A stretch of DNA of 64,000 nt. Source: Candidatus Harpocratesius repetitus. GTDB taxonomy: Archaea > Asgardarchaeota > Lokiarchaeia > Sigyniarchaeales > Promethearchaeaceae. A program made the translations under genes and the position numbers. Shown one piece after another: positions 8,534 through 17,586 of this stretch (its first letter is position 1; every line of letters begins with the position of its first letter). The notes beneath the pieces were generated by a model. That model had not been told where the DNA came from. It was given only the letters and a program-made list of their open reading frames with translations, and did not search any database. Where the stretch lies: assembly GCA_021498095.1 (NCBI GenBank), contig JAIZWK010000001.1, positions 2,157,666 to 2,221,665 of the forward strand. Direction: 5' to 3'.

Positions 8534-9325
8534 TTATTTTTCTTTTCGTTTGTATCCTTCGATTACCATATTTTGCAATTCTATCTTTTTTTCTAATTCT
8601 TTTATTTTCTTTTCCATGCTTTTTTGTAATTCTTCTAGTTGAATAACTTGATTTTCTTTATTTTTAAGCGTGTTATTCAAGTTTTTATTTTCTTTTAATA
8701 ATTCTTCTTTTTGAGCAAAAAGATTTGTAATTTCTTGTTGTAATTGTTGAATTCCTTTATCAATTTCTGAATATTTTTCATTTTGAGCAATAACCTGCTC
8801 TAATTTTGAACGAAGTTGTTCAATTATTTTTTCATATTCTATAGATTGCTTTTCGAATTTTTGTTTAAATTGCTTTTCCATCTCTTCAATCTGATTTTTT
8901 AGATTATTATTTTGAACAATAACTGCTTCAATTTGTTCTTCTGCTTCTACTTGTGTTCTTAAAGCATTCTGTTGTAAAGCTTGATTCTCTTCCTTCATTG
9001 ATTCAATTTCTAATTTTAATTGCATAATTTCTTCTCTTAATGCTTCGTTCGGAGTATCAAGTTCAATTTCATGAATTAATGTTGTTTCATTTAGTGGTTT
9101 GTTCATTAACAGAAATTGATATAGTCGTAATAAATTTCGGGCTGTAATCTCTGCTTTTTTTTCAAAATCTAAATTTGAATATATTTTTTGCTCATTTGAT
9201 GAGTTAGACTCTGTTTTTGGTGCTGGGGGTATTGGAAGATTAGCTTTTGATTTACTTGAAGAAATCTTTTTTGATATTTTAGCTGTATGTGTTTTCTTTT
9301 TTGAAGTTGATTTTTTAGGATTCAC
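8534..9325 (-). CDS. Long coiled-coil protein of unknown function
   Basis: Not recognised. A Lys/Ser-rich N-terminus (residues 1-45) precedes a short, possibly globular helical stretch (LDFEKKAEITARNLLRLYQF, about 52-71). From about residue 90 to the end the protein is an almost uninterrupted coiled coil rich in Glu, Lys, Gln and Leu. It has no membrane segment. Such proteins are often scaffolds; nothing here names a partner, though it lies among several other coiled-coil genes. A weak resemblance to myosin-tail or SMC-like coils is compositional and should not be taken as homology. Confidence 0.72.
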   Translation of the reverse strand: MNPKKSTSKKKTHTAKISKKISSSKSKANLPIPPAPKTESNSSNEQKIYSNLDFEKKAEITARNLLRLYQFLLMNKPLNETTLIHEIELDTPNEALREEIMQLKLEIESMKEENQALQQNALRTQVEAEEQIEAVIVQNNNLKNQIEEMEKQFKQKFEKQSIEYEKIIEQLRSKLEQVIAQNEKYSEIDKGIQQLQQEITNLFAQKEELLKENKNLNNTLKNKENQVIQLEELQKSMEKKIKELEKKIELQNMVIEGYKRKEK

Positions 9326-9537
9326 TGCGTTTCTTTCCTTATGTTATGAATTTTTAATTATAATTTACTAAATCTTACTTTGATTTTTCACCTTTTTTAT
9401 TTTTTGTTTAATTACTGCACAATTTCATTAAATGGTTTTTATTCATTCCAATAAAAACGAGATTTCTCAAAAAATGAATCATTAGTAACAATTTTTAATG
9501 ATAGTAACATAGAATTTACATATTATATAAAATAGGG

Positions 9538-10731
9538 ATGGTTATGCCAACAAAAATAAATGATGATGAATTACTGCGTTATCTTGAAGATCATACATAT
9601 GATGAAACTATGGAGCATTTTGGTATCAGTAGAATGACTATTGCCCGAATTCGAAAACGTAACAAAATCAAATTCTCTCCTAATAAAATTAAATTAGCTA
9701 TAGTTGGAATTGGAAATGCGGCCTCTGCACTTATTCAAGGAATTGAATATTACAAAGCTCGAGGTAACAATATTGGATTACTTCATCCAATTTTAGCAGG
9801 ATACCATATTTCCGATATAGAAATCGTTGCAGCATATGATATCTCAGAAAAAAAAGTAGGAAAAGATCTTAGTGAAGCAGTTTTTGAAAATGAACTTGCA
9901 CATTATATAGATCTTCCTAAAATGAATGTAGTGGTTGAGATGGGGGAATTATTGGATGGTGTTATTGATCAAACAAGAAAAATAATCAAACCAGCAAGTC
10001 TTAATTCTGTTGATATTGTTAATTCCTTAAAAAAGAGTGAAGCTGAAATTTTGTTATGTTTACTTCCATCTGGCGCAGATAAAGCGGTTAATTTTTACGT
10101 TCAAAAAGCTTTAGATGCAGGATGTGCATTTATTAATGGTACTCCCTCATCTATTGCTACAAATAAAACTTTGGCTAGAAAATTCTACAATAAAGGGCTA
10201 CCTCTTATTGGAGATGATTTACAAGATCAGTTCGGTGCTACAATTGTCCACAAATTGATTTTGCAGCAAATGATTCGTCAAGGTATAGATATAAAGGAAA
10301 GTTATGCTTTAGATGTCGGAGGAGGGGCAGAAAGTTTAAATACAATTCATCGTTCTCGCGAAATAAAACGGGAAATTAAAAGTGAAACTGTTTCTTCTTC
10401 TTTAAACATTAATACGCCAATTGTAGCTGGAACTTCGGATTATGTTCCTCATCTGAAAAATGGTCGAAATTCTATGCTTTGGATTGTTGGACGAGGATTT
10501 TTGGGTAATGAAGTTATTTTGGATATCAAAATTCAATCTCAAGATGGGCCTAATGGAGGTAGTGTTTTAGCTGATGTAATTAGGGCTACAAAAATTGCTT
10601 TATTGCAAGGTGAAGCAGGTGCTATAAATGAAATTTCATGTTATGGTTTTAAACATCCTCCTCACGGCACAGAAACTCCCGAAATTGCTTTAAAAATGTT
10701 AGCCGATTTTGTTTTAGGAAGAAAACAGTAA
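9538..10731 (+). CDS. Inositol-3-phosphate synthase family protein with N-terminal HTH extension
   Basis: Likely converts glucose 6-phosphate to 1L-myo-inositol 1-phosphate with NAD, supplying inositol for archaeal phospholipids or solutes. The Rossmann loop VGIGNAASALIQGIEYY (about 55-72) and the GDDLQDQFGATIVHK segment match the compact actinobacterial/archaeal type, and the C-terminal part fits. The first 45 residues are an extra module (DELLRYLEDHTYDETMEHF, then GISRMTIARIRKRNKI) that reads as a helix-turn-helix. A TATA-like sequence at 9520-9532 is unusually close to the ATG at 9538, so a start further downstream cannot be excluded, but the HTH codons look genuinely coding. A CDP-alcohol phosphatidyltransferase lies at 29673 in the same window. 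Confidence 0.85.
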   Translation: MVMPTKINDDELLRYLEDHTYDETMEHFGISRMTIARIRKRNKIKFSPNKIKLAIVGIGNAASALIQGIEYYKARGNNIGLLHPILAGYHISDIEIVAAYDISEKKVGKDLSEAVFENELAHYIDLPKMNVVVEMGELLDGVIDQTRKIIKPASLNSVDIVNSLKKSEAEILLCLLPSGADKAVNFYVQKALDAGCAFINGTPSSIATNKTLARKFYNKGLPLIGDDLQDQFGATIVHKLILQQMIRQGIDIKESYALDVGGGAESLNTIHRSREIKREIKSETVSSSLNINTPIVAGTSDYVPHLKNGRNSMLWIVGRGFLGNEVILDIKIQSQDGPNGGSVLADVIRATKIALLQGEAGAINEISCYGFKHPPHGTETPEIALKMLADFVLGRKQ

Positions 10732-10791
10732 AAAATTATCATATTGTAAATACAGTGATAAATTCACATTTTTTCTTTATTTCATTAAGTA

Positions 10792-12612
10792 TCACTTAGT
10801 ATTGAATAATCCTGGAAAATAAAATTTCTCTCGTTGATTATATTTAATCAGATTATGTTCATAAAGAAATTTAATTAATCCTTCAAGTTTTTTAATCGAC
10901 CAGCCAAGAACTTGTTCCATTTCACTATAATTCATTTCACCATGAAGAATAAACTGTTTAATAAAAATTTCTATTTCATCTGTAATTTCTACTTTTTCAT
11001 AAATAAAGGCTTGAACTCCACTTTGTTCAATTGTTTTTAGAAATATTTTTCGAATTTTAAGTTCTTCTACTAATTCTTTCCATTTCTCTTCTGAAATTTG
11101 CCTAATTCCTTCTTGATTGCAATAATATTGAAGAGCTTGCAAAACAATTAAACCTCCTGTCATTTTCTTAAAATTTTCTAAGATTTGTTGAACTATTGGT
11201 ATCATATCGTCAAATTCTGGGTTAGATTTCATTAATGAAGATGATGAAGGTTCTTGTTTTGATTTTGTTTTGATTTTATTTGGAAGAGTTTGAATTTTAG
11301 GGCGCGGCATTGACTTAATTTTTTCAATTCGTTTTAATTCTTCTTGTTCGGTAAGTTTTTCTGCTACTTTTCTCGCATTTTCTGCTTCTTCTTTAGCTTT
11401 CAAACGAGCTTCTTGTAGTATTTTATCTTGCTTTTCCTTAATTCTTAATTCTTCCTTCCTTTTTTTCTTCTGTTTAAGTGATTGTTCGAATTTTCGTTTT
11501 TCTTCTGCAAGTTTTGCTGCTTTTAGCTCCTTTTCTCTTTTAATTTGCTCAAGTTTTTCAAATTGAGAATGTAATTCTTGGAATTCTTCTTTAGATATTA
11601 AGCCAGGAGCTACTATTACGCCATCGTTTTGATAAATGTAATTCTTTTTGATTAAGCCATCTATAATTTCATTTAAATAATTAGATTTCCATTGAGTAAA
11701 TTTTAGTAATTTCTCAAAAGTGGTCGGAAAATTATTTGCCATATAAAAGAAGACTACTTTTTCAGGAACAGAAAGATCTATTGGTGTTTTTGAAAAATTT
11801 AAAAGAGTTGTCATTTCATTAATTAAAACAATTTCTTTGATAATTTCAACTTCCTTCATGATCTTTAGAGTTTCTCTGAAATTTTCATGAGATAGGTTTT
11901 TTATTGTTTGTAATGCATAACTTTCTAATTTTTCTGCTTGAATAAATGGTAATTTCTTAAATTCATGATTCTTGATTATCTTTTGAAGTTTTTGAGAAAC
12001 TGAATCATAAAACATACCAACTCCCATATCAATCTTCTTGTTTTCATCTGGATGATAATGACTCAAATCAAGTGATTCTAAAGATTCAATAGTACGCATA
12101 AGATTTTGAAGATCAATTTGCTGCTCAGATGAAGTTCTAGGAGTTGCATCAAATAAATCTTCATTAAATTCACTGTATAATCGCTCACCTTCTGAAATCA
12201 ACTGTTCTTCAGCGGGTTGAATTGTCAAAGGACTAATTATGTTTGGGGCTGATGAAATTGACTCACTAATGGTATTTTCTACTTGTGCAATTTGTTCTTG
12301 AATTGCAACCATCTCTCGCTCCTTAAATAGATCATCTAGCATCTTTGGTTCTTCAAGCGTAGTTGTATCATCTGTTTGCTCTTCTGAAAAGGATTGTTCT
12401 AAATGAAGTTTCTCTTCATCTATTTTCTTTTTATGAAAGAAATGACTGATCAGTAAATAAATATAATATACAATAATTAATCCAATAGAAATCATAAATT
12501 CAATTCGAATTGATACCATTTTCAACAAGGTTACTTTAGCGGGAACTTTTATTATTATTTCCTTCCGAAATACATTTAAGATTGATTTCGTTTGTATATG
12601 AATAGTTATCAT
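10792..12612 (-). CDS. Membrane-anchored coiled-coil protein with winged-helix-like segments
   Basis: Not recognised as a family. A single transmembrane helix lies near the N-terminus (about residues 34-57, FMISIGLIIVYYIYLLI). An acidic region follows, then a helical domain, then a strongly charged coiled coil around 335-440. Three segments look winged-helix-like: about 265-330 (PEKVVFFYMANNFPTTFEKL), about 460-535, and the C-terminus (GEMNYSEMEQVLGWSIKKLE). The membrane helix and these folds together suggest a cytoplasmic, membrane-tethered scaffold or regulator. The start is uncertain: the Met at residue 32, just before the membrane helix, is an attractive alternative. The gene converges with the inositol-phosphate synthase gene. 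Confidence 0.7.
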   Translation of the reverse strand: MITIHIQTKSILNVFRKEIIIKVPAKVTLLKMVSIRIEFMISIGLIIVYYIYLLISHFFHKKKIDEEKLHLEQSFSEEQTDDTTTLEEPKMLDDLFKEREMVAIQEQIAQVENTISESISSAPNIISPLTIQPAEEQLISEGERLYSEFNEDLFDATPRTSSEQQIDLQNLMRTIESLESLDLSHYHPDENKKIDMGVGMFYDSVSQKLQKIIKNHEFKKLPFIQAEKLESYALQTIKNLSHENFRETLKIMKEVEIIKEIVLINEMTTLLNFSKTPIDLSVPEKVVFFYMANNFPTTFEKLLKFTQWKSNYLNEIIDGLIKKNYIYQNDGVIVAPGLISKEEFQELHSQFEKLEQIKREKELKAAKLAEEKRKFEQSLKQKKKRKEELRIKEKQDKILQEARLKAKEEAENARKVAEKLTEQEELKRIEKIKSMPRPKIQTLPNKIKTKSKQEPSSSSLMKSNPEFDDMIPIVQQILENFKKMTGGLIVLQALQYYCNQEGIRQISEEKWKELVEELKIRKIFLKTIEQSGVQAFIYEKVEITDEIEIFIKQFILHGEMNYSEMEQVLGWSIKKLEGLIKFLYEHNLIKYNQREKFYFPGLFNTK

Positions 12613-12813
12613 TTAATATATTTACAAATGAAATTTTAAGATATGTTCTCTGTGGAAAGTGTGTTTTTTTTCAAAAAAGTTTCAAAGTTTATCCTATTTT
12701 GATGCACCGATAAATGACACTTAGATTGAGGGAAATATCATGATCAGCTTCTTGTATAAAATAAGATAAATATCAATACTGAGTAAAATTACATAATAAA
12801 TGGTGAATTTTTG

Positions 12814-13668
12814 ATGGCAGAATCCCAAGAAAATATAGGCGATAAGAATTTCGAAATTGTTGAAAAAGCAAAAAAAGCTTTTAAAGATGGAAATTTTCAA
12901 ACTGCAATCGATCTCTTTAAACAATCAATCGAAATTTGTGAATCTCAAAATTGGATCGATGGAGTTCGATACGCTAAAGGAATGATTGAAGATGCTCTAG
13001 AAATGATAAGAATACAGAAAGAAGAAGAGAAATTTCTTGAACATGAAAAAGAACAAGAACAACAAGAACAAGAAATTCTAAATAAAGATTTTGAAAGTGA
13101 ACAAATAACTAATGAGCAACAAAAGAAAATAGAAGAGCAAAAGAAAATAGAAGAGCAGAAAGAAATTGAAAAACAAAAGAAAATAGAAGAGCAGAAAGAA
13201 ATTGAAAAACAAAAGAAAATAGAAGAACAGAAAAAAAAAGTGAAACAAAAAAGATTTGATGAAGAAAAAAGAAAGGAAGAGCAGAAGAAAATAGAAGAAC
13301 AGAAGAAAATAGAAGAACAGAAGAAAATAGAAGAGCAGAAAGAAATTGAAAAACAAAAGAAAATAGAAGAGCAGAAAGAAATTGAAAAACAAAAGAAAAT
13401 AGAAGAGCAGAAAGAAATTGAAAAACAAAAGAAAATAGAAGAGCAAAAGGAAATTAAAAAAGAAACTCGCGTAGAAAATGAGAAAAGTATAAAAATTTAC
13501 GTCCAAAAAGGATCTGGACGATTGCAATGCCCTGTTTGTGATAACAATAAAAGAAATATGATACGTGAAGTAATAGATAAAAGCCATATTATTATGGATT
13601 ATCCATTAATTTATGGAAAGAAGTATATTTGCGGTAAATGCGGTGCACAGTGGAGACGAGAAGAGTAA
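12814..13668 (+). CDS. Repeat-rich coiled-coil protein with TPR-like N-terminus and C-terminal zinc ribbon
   Basis: Not recognised. Residues about 9-65 (KAKKAFKDGNFQTAIDLFKQ, SIEICESQNW) look like a TPR-type helical hairpin pair. The middle, about 75-225, is a highly charged coiled coil built from repeats of KKIEEQKEIEKQ. The C-terminal 50 residues form a zinc ribbon: CPVCD, later CGKCG before QWRR, two CxxC pairs that can bind one zinc. Its zinc ribbon and TPR-like start suggest a binding adaptor. GGTGA at 12801-12805 sits eight bases before the ATG at 12814, which decides the start over the in-frame TTG at 12811. Confidence 0.78.
   Translation: MAESQENIGDKNFEIVEKAKKAFKDGNFQTAIDLFKQSIEICESQNWIDGVRYAKGMIEDALEMIRIQKEEEKFLEHEKEQEQQEQEILNKDFESEQITNEQQKKIEEQKKIEEQKEIEKQKKIEEQKEIEKQKKIEEQKKKVKQKRFDEEKRKEEQKKIEEQKKIEEQKKIEEQKEIEKQKKIEEQKEIEKQKKIEEQKEIEKQKKIEEQKEIKKETRVENEKSIKIYVQKGSGRLQCPVCDNNKRNMIREVIDKSHIIMDYPLIYGKKYICGKCGAQWRREE
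13120..13458 (+). repeat. In-frame 36-bp tandem repeats encoding KKIEEQKEIEKQ
   Basis: A 36-bp unit (aaagaaaatagaagagcaga followed by aagaaattgaaaaaca) recurs almost identically in two blocks, about 13142-13240 and about 13316-13450, separated by degenerate half-units. The near-identity at third positions points to recent expansion by slippage or recombination; length may vary between strains. Confidence 0.8.
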
Positions 13669-13783
13669 TTTTCTTCTTCTTTTATTTTTTCTCTCTTCTT
13701 TTATGATTTATTATTTAAATTTTTTAGAATTATTTTTCTCAACAAAACCAAAACCAATTAAAAAAACATTCTTTTTTATTAAT

Positions 13784-14191
13784 ATGAGTATAAAAAATTT
13801 TATCTTATCTTATTTTAAGCCGGATTCATCCCAAGATGAATCAAAAACCTTTACAGACTACTATTATTTTATCATTTCATCAATAATTTTATTATTTATT
13901 GTTACAATTATCATTTTTAGTACTATTTTTAGACATTGGGCTTTTATTTTTATAATAATTATTCCAATTGTTTTTTTCATTGTCGAAGTGTATATATTTT
14001 CGAAAAAAAGAAGTTCTCTTCGAGTCTTGGCTTTATTTGTTACATTATTGGGATATATTATGCTTTTTATCTTATATTTTTATAAAATCCCTCATGTTAT
14101 CATCATTACTTTTATTGTCCTAACTATCTTAATTTTCTGGAAAAATTATCGAGATACTCGATTTCCTTATCAAAATAAGCGGATCAGATAG
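13784..14191 (+). CDS. Small four-helix membrane protein, unknown function
   Basis: Not recognised. The 135-aa product starts MSIKNFILSYFKPDSSQDES, then has four hydrophobic segments (about residues 28-50, 50-68, 80-98 and 102-122) and a basic C-terminus (YRDTRFPYQNKRIR). The same frame is open further upstream to 13613, but that part overlaps the preceding zinc-ribbon gene and its composition looks like read-through, so the ATG at 13784 is preferred. It could be cotranscribed with the zinc-ribbon gene 115 bases upstream. Confidence 0.55.
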   Translation: MSIKNFILSYFKPDSSQDESKTFTDYYYFIISSIILLFIVTIIIFSTIFRHWAFIFIIIIPIVFFIVEVYIFSKKRSSLRVLALFVTLLGYIMLFILYFYKIPHVIIITFIVLTILIFWKNYRDTRFPYQNKRIR

Positions 14192-14236
14192 AACAAAAGT
14201 GTTGATAATTTTTTCTTGTGTTTTTTTAATAATTTT

Positions 14237-16861
14237 TTAAAATATTATTTCAAATATCGAAAAAAGAGAAGGAATTTCTATTTTTAGGAAAGATAAGCCA
14301 TTAAATAAAATAAAAAGAATCGTTAAACCAAATATAGATATAAAAAGAAAAAACCATTCGTGCCAGTCCCATTTGACATGATGAAGATTGGTTCGGTTTG
14401 GAAAAGCACCAAATCCTCTGGATTCAATAGTCATTGCTGTAATTTTTGTCTTTCTTAAAATTGAGATTAGTAAAGTTGAAATTTGCTGAATTATATGTCT
14501 ATAAATTTTTTTAATTGAACTTCCTTTTTTAATACCAAAACCCCGTAATGTTTGAGCTATTTCAATGGTATTTGATTCTTTTTCTATTAGAGGGATATAT
14601 CGCATTCCAATCATAAAAGCAAAAACAAATCGATAAGGAATACCAATTTGGATTAATGAAAAAATAATATCCTTTGGTGTGGAAGTTTTAGTAAATATAA
14701 CTCCTGTAGAAATCAGAATTAGAATAATAATTCCAGTTCTTAATGAATAGTAAAAAGCAAGGCGTCTTACAGGTAAATTGGTAGTAAAGAAATAAAATAA
14801 AATTTGATCATCTGATATGAAATCTGCTGAAAATAGCGTATTTAATGGAATATAAATAATTGTTAAAATAAATATCCATCGAATTTGACGCAATAGTCTT
14901 ACTGTTGAAATATCACCAGTTTTTGCCAAAATAAGTATTGCGATATAGGAAAAAAGGAGCACAAGAATGCTTTTAGAAGTAAATAAAAATCCTGTAAAGA
15001 AAATTAATGCGATTATTTTTGCAACTGGATTTAGTCTGTGAAGCCAATTATTTGATGGAGAATATTGGTCTTGTTGATAAAGAAAATGCTCGATACGCTT
15101 AATTTTTCTCGTTTTAGAATGATCATGTTCTTTTTTCTTTTTTTTTTTTGATCTTTTTTTCGATATTTTTTCAATTCTTGGAATTTGGTTATAACTTTCT
15201 TTCTTAATTTCTTTCTTAGAGTTTGCTTCTTTTTTAATTTCATCTAAATTTAAAATTCGGGTGCAATTAGATTTGAGTAATTTTCGATCGTGAGATACAA
15301 TTACAATTGTCTTTCCTTCTTGATGAAATTCTTTCAAAATGTGAAATATTTGTTGAACAGCACTAGCATCTTGACCAATGAATGGTTCATCAATAAGCAA
15401 AATTTCAGGAGAATAACTAAAAATTGATGCTAAATTTAGCCTTCTTTTCTGTCCCCAACTTAAATTGAAAGGATTTCGATTTTCAAGAGATTTCAGATCA
15501 TTTCTATATTCTCCAATTAATGGTAATAGGTTTGAGAGAATTTCTTTTTCATTAATATTTGCTAATCTAGAATTGTTCGATTTTTTATTTTTTTTATCAA
15601 ATAATTTAAAATTCCTAGGAGCGTAAAGTATCTCTTCATCTATTTTCATTTCAAAAATTTGATTTTCTGGATTTTGAAAAATAAATCCAATATTTGGGAT
15701 GAATTCTTCTATATCATAGGCATTTAAAGAAATTCCATTATAAAGTATTTCCCCCTCGTTAGGTTCTAAAATATGAGCTAAAAGATATAATAGAGTTGTT
15801 TTTCCACTTCCATTATCCCCCACGATGCCTAAAAATTCTCCTGGATATATTCTTAAAGAAAAATTATGGAAAACATAGTTTTGAGCACTAATTTTTTCCC
15901 GATAATAAGAATAAGTAATATTGTTAACTTCCATTATTGCTGTCTGTGTTATCATAGGAAGAATTGGCGTTTGAGTTAATGAATATTGTAGATTATTTGA
16001 TTTTAGTAAAAATGAATCATCACGTAGGTATCTTGATTCTTGCATTCCAATCCAAGATTGATACTTTTTAAGATTATCATAAAAAACAAGAGTTCCTTTT
16101 GAATCAAGTATTAAGACTTTATCAAGTAAATCAGAAAACGGATTTAATCGATGTTCCACAATAATTATTGTCAACTTTGGATTATCTTTATGGATTTTTT
16201 TAAGAATGGAATAAAGCATCATTTCTCCTTTTTTATCTAAAAAAGCGAGAGGTTCATCCAAGATTAAAATTTCAGGAGACATAACCAAAACTGCGGCGAT
16301 TACAACTTTTTGCATTTCACCTCCGCTTAAATGAAGAATTGGGCGATCTAAAAGGGATGATATTCCTAATGAATCTGCGATTTTTTCAACACGATTTCGA
16401 ATTTCATCTTCTTCTAATTTTAAATTTTCCAAAACAAACGCCAATTCGTCATAAACCGTAAAAGTTACTAGCTGTTCTTCTGCATTTTGAAAAATTACAC
16501 CTATTCTTTTTGAAAGATCTTCAGGAGAGTGATCCCAAATGTCTTTTCCAAATATATGAATACTTCCAGACATTTGTCCTGTTATACTATAAGGTATTCT
16601 TCCTGAAATCGCATTACATAGTGTTGATTTTCCAGACCCACTAATTCCACCAATTAAAACAACTTCACCATAAGAAATTGAAAGTGTAATTTTTTTTAAG
16701 ACAAATGGGGATTTCACATTAGATCCATATCGAAAGGAAAAATTAGAAAAATGTATACATGAAGATAGTTTGTTTTCTTCCTTATTTAATGGAACACTTG
16801 CATTTTGCAATGAAAAAACTATCTTTTCTGTTTCAGAGTTATCCATATTTTTACTTTCCAC
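14237..16861 (-). CDS. ECF transporter: two ATPases and EcfT fused in one protein
   Basis: The energy-coupling module of an ECF importer in one 874-aa chain. The first ATPase (about 36-290) has Walker A GGISGSGKST (71-80), a Q-loop in VIFQNAEEQ, signature LSGGEMQ (178-184) and Walker B ILILDEP (198-204). The second (about 310-560) has Walker A GDNGSGKTT, FIFQNPENQ, a modified signature LSWGQKRR and Walker B ILLIDEP. After a Lys-rich linker, residues about 600-874 form EcfT, with several membrane helices and the coupling motif in AMTIESRGFGAF. ECF parts are normally two or three genes, so the A-A-T fusion is notable. GTG at 16861 starts the frame; ATG five codons later is possible. The S-component gene lies just upstream. 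Confidence 0.88.
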   Translation of the reverse strand: MESKNMDNSETEKIVFSLQNASVPLNKEENKLSSCIHFSNFSFRYGSNVKSPFVLKKITLSISYGEVVLIGGISGSGKSTLCNAISGRIPYSITGQMSGSIHIFGKDIWDHSPEDLSKRIGVIFQNAEEQLVTFTVYDELAFVLENLKLEEDEIRNRVEKIADSLGISSLLDRPILHLSGGEMQKVVIAAVLVMSPEILILDEPLAFLDKKGEMMLYSILKKIHKDNPKLTIIIVEHRLNPFSDLLDKVLILDSKGTLVFYDNLKKYQSWIGMQESRYLRDDSFLLKSNNLQYSLTQTPILPMITQTAIMEVNNITYSYYREKISAQNYVFHNFSLRIYPGEFLGIVGDNGSGKTTLLYLLAHILEPNEGEILYNGISLNAYDIEEFIPNIGFIFQNPENQIFEMKIDEEILYAPRNFKLFDKKNKKSNNSRLANINEKEILSNLLPLIGEYRNDLKSLENRNPFNLSWGQKRRLNLASIFSYSPEILLIDEPFIGQDASAVQQIFHILKEFHQEGKTIVIVSHDRKLLKSNCTRILNLDEIKKEANSKKEIKKESYNQIPRIEKISKKRSKKKKKKEHDHSKTRKIKRIEHFLYQQDQYSPSNNWLHRLNPVAKIIALIFFTGFLFTSKSILVLLFSYIAILILAKTGDISTVRLLRQIRWIFILTIIYIPLNTLFSADFISDDQILFYFFTTNLPVRRLAFYYSLRTGIIILILISTGVIFTKTSTPKDIIFSLIQIGIPYRFVFAFMIGMRYIPLIEKESNTIEIAQTLRGFGIKKGSSIKKIYRHIIQQISTLLISILRKTKITAMTIESRGFGAFPNRTNLHHVKWDWHEWFFLFISIFGLTILFILFNGLSFLKIEIPSLFSIFEIIF

Positions 16862-16923
16862 AAATTTTATGATTTTTTTTATTAATATTTTACTGTCTTT
16901 AATTTTTTCATCTTTTCTTTAAA

Positions 16924-17571
16924 TTAAATTATCTGAGCCGCTAAAATTCTATCCACAACTAATTTTGCAATCAATCCTGCAATTAAAAATCCTGATAGGA
17001 ACCCAAACATGCATGACATCACAAATAAAGACCAATGTAAAATAAAAATTTTTCCAGTAATTATCCAAAAAAGAGGTACTTGAGAGAGGTTTCCTAAACC
17101 TGCAGCAAGACCCCAACCCAGTTTCGTATCATTTTCGCCAAATAATTGCATTATTGATAATCCAAAAAATAGAAACACACTTTCATAAAATGTAAATCCA
17201 ATTTCTAAAATACTCCATTGAGATCCAAAGAGATAGTTAAGGAATCCTTGAATAATCGCCGTTAGGAATATTATCGGCTTTTTTCTTCTCAATCCATAAG
17301 CAATCATCATCCATAATAAGCGGTGTCCACTGATCAATTGAGTTCCACCGACAAATGGATACCAAGTTTTTACTAAAAGATCGAATTTTACTAAACCAGA
17401 AATAAATCCTCCCATAATTCCCAAAATCGAACCAATTAATAAATCTTCGGTTGAAAAGTAGTATTTACTATGTTTTCGTTGCTTTTCTTGAATTATTTTT
17501 GAACGTGAACCTGTGGGAATTAATGTAGATGAATCTAAATCATTGTTGCTTTTTTCAAAGTTATTTTGCAT
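16924..17571 (-). CDS. ECF transporter substrate-binding (S) component
   Basis: A polytopic membrane protein of 215 aa with five or six hydrophobic segments, beginning with a cytoplasmic Ser/Lys-rich stretch of about 45 residues. It is placed directly between the ECF energising fusion and the surface-protein genes, which strongly suggests the S component that binds the micronutrient. Helix order and GHRLLWMMIAYGLRRKKPI followed by LNYLFGSQW recall the YkoE (thiamin/hydroxymethylpyrimidine) family, but this is a weak resemblance; the substrate is not established. The gap to the next gene upstream is only 15 bases, so they are in one operon. Confidence 0.75.
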   Translation of the reverse strand: MQNNFEKSNNDLDSSTLIPTGSRSKIIQEKQRKHSKYYFSTEDLLIGSILGIMGGFISGLVKFDLLVKTWYPFVGGTQLISGHRLLWMMIAYGLRRKKPIIFLTAIIQGFLNYLFGSQWSILEIGFTFYESVFLFFGLSIMQLFGENDTKLGWGLAAGLGNLSQVPLFWIITGKIFILHWSLFVMSCMFGFLSGFLIAGLIAKLVVDRILAAQII

Positions 17572-17586
17572 TTTAATTTATTCCTT

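Noticed and set aside
13120-13458. Regular repeats considered as a CRISPR array
   Set aside because: Units are contiguous, in frame and without unique spacers, so they are coding repeats.
13078-13587. Open frame of 169 codons on the minus strand opposite the repeat-rich coiled-coil gene
   Set aside because: Its product is almost only Phe, Leu and Tyr, the antisense of Lys/Glu-rich repeats. The plus-strand gene has a ribosome binding site and a zinc ribbon.
13613-13783. N-terminal extension of the small membrane protein, overlapping the zinc-ribbon gene
   Set aside because: It overlaps a well-supported gene, and the composition changes only after the ATG at 13784.
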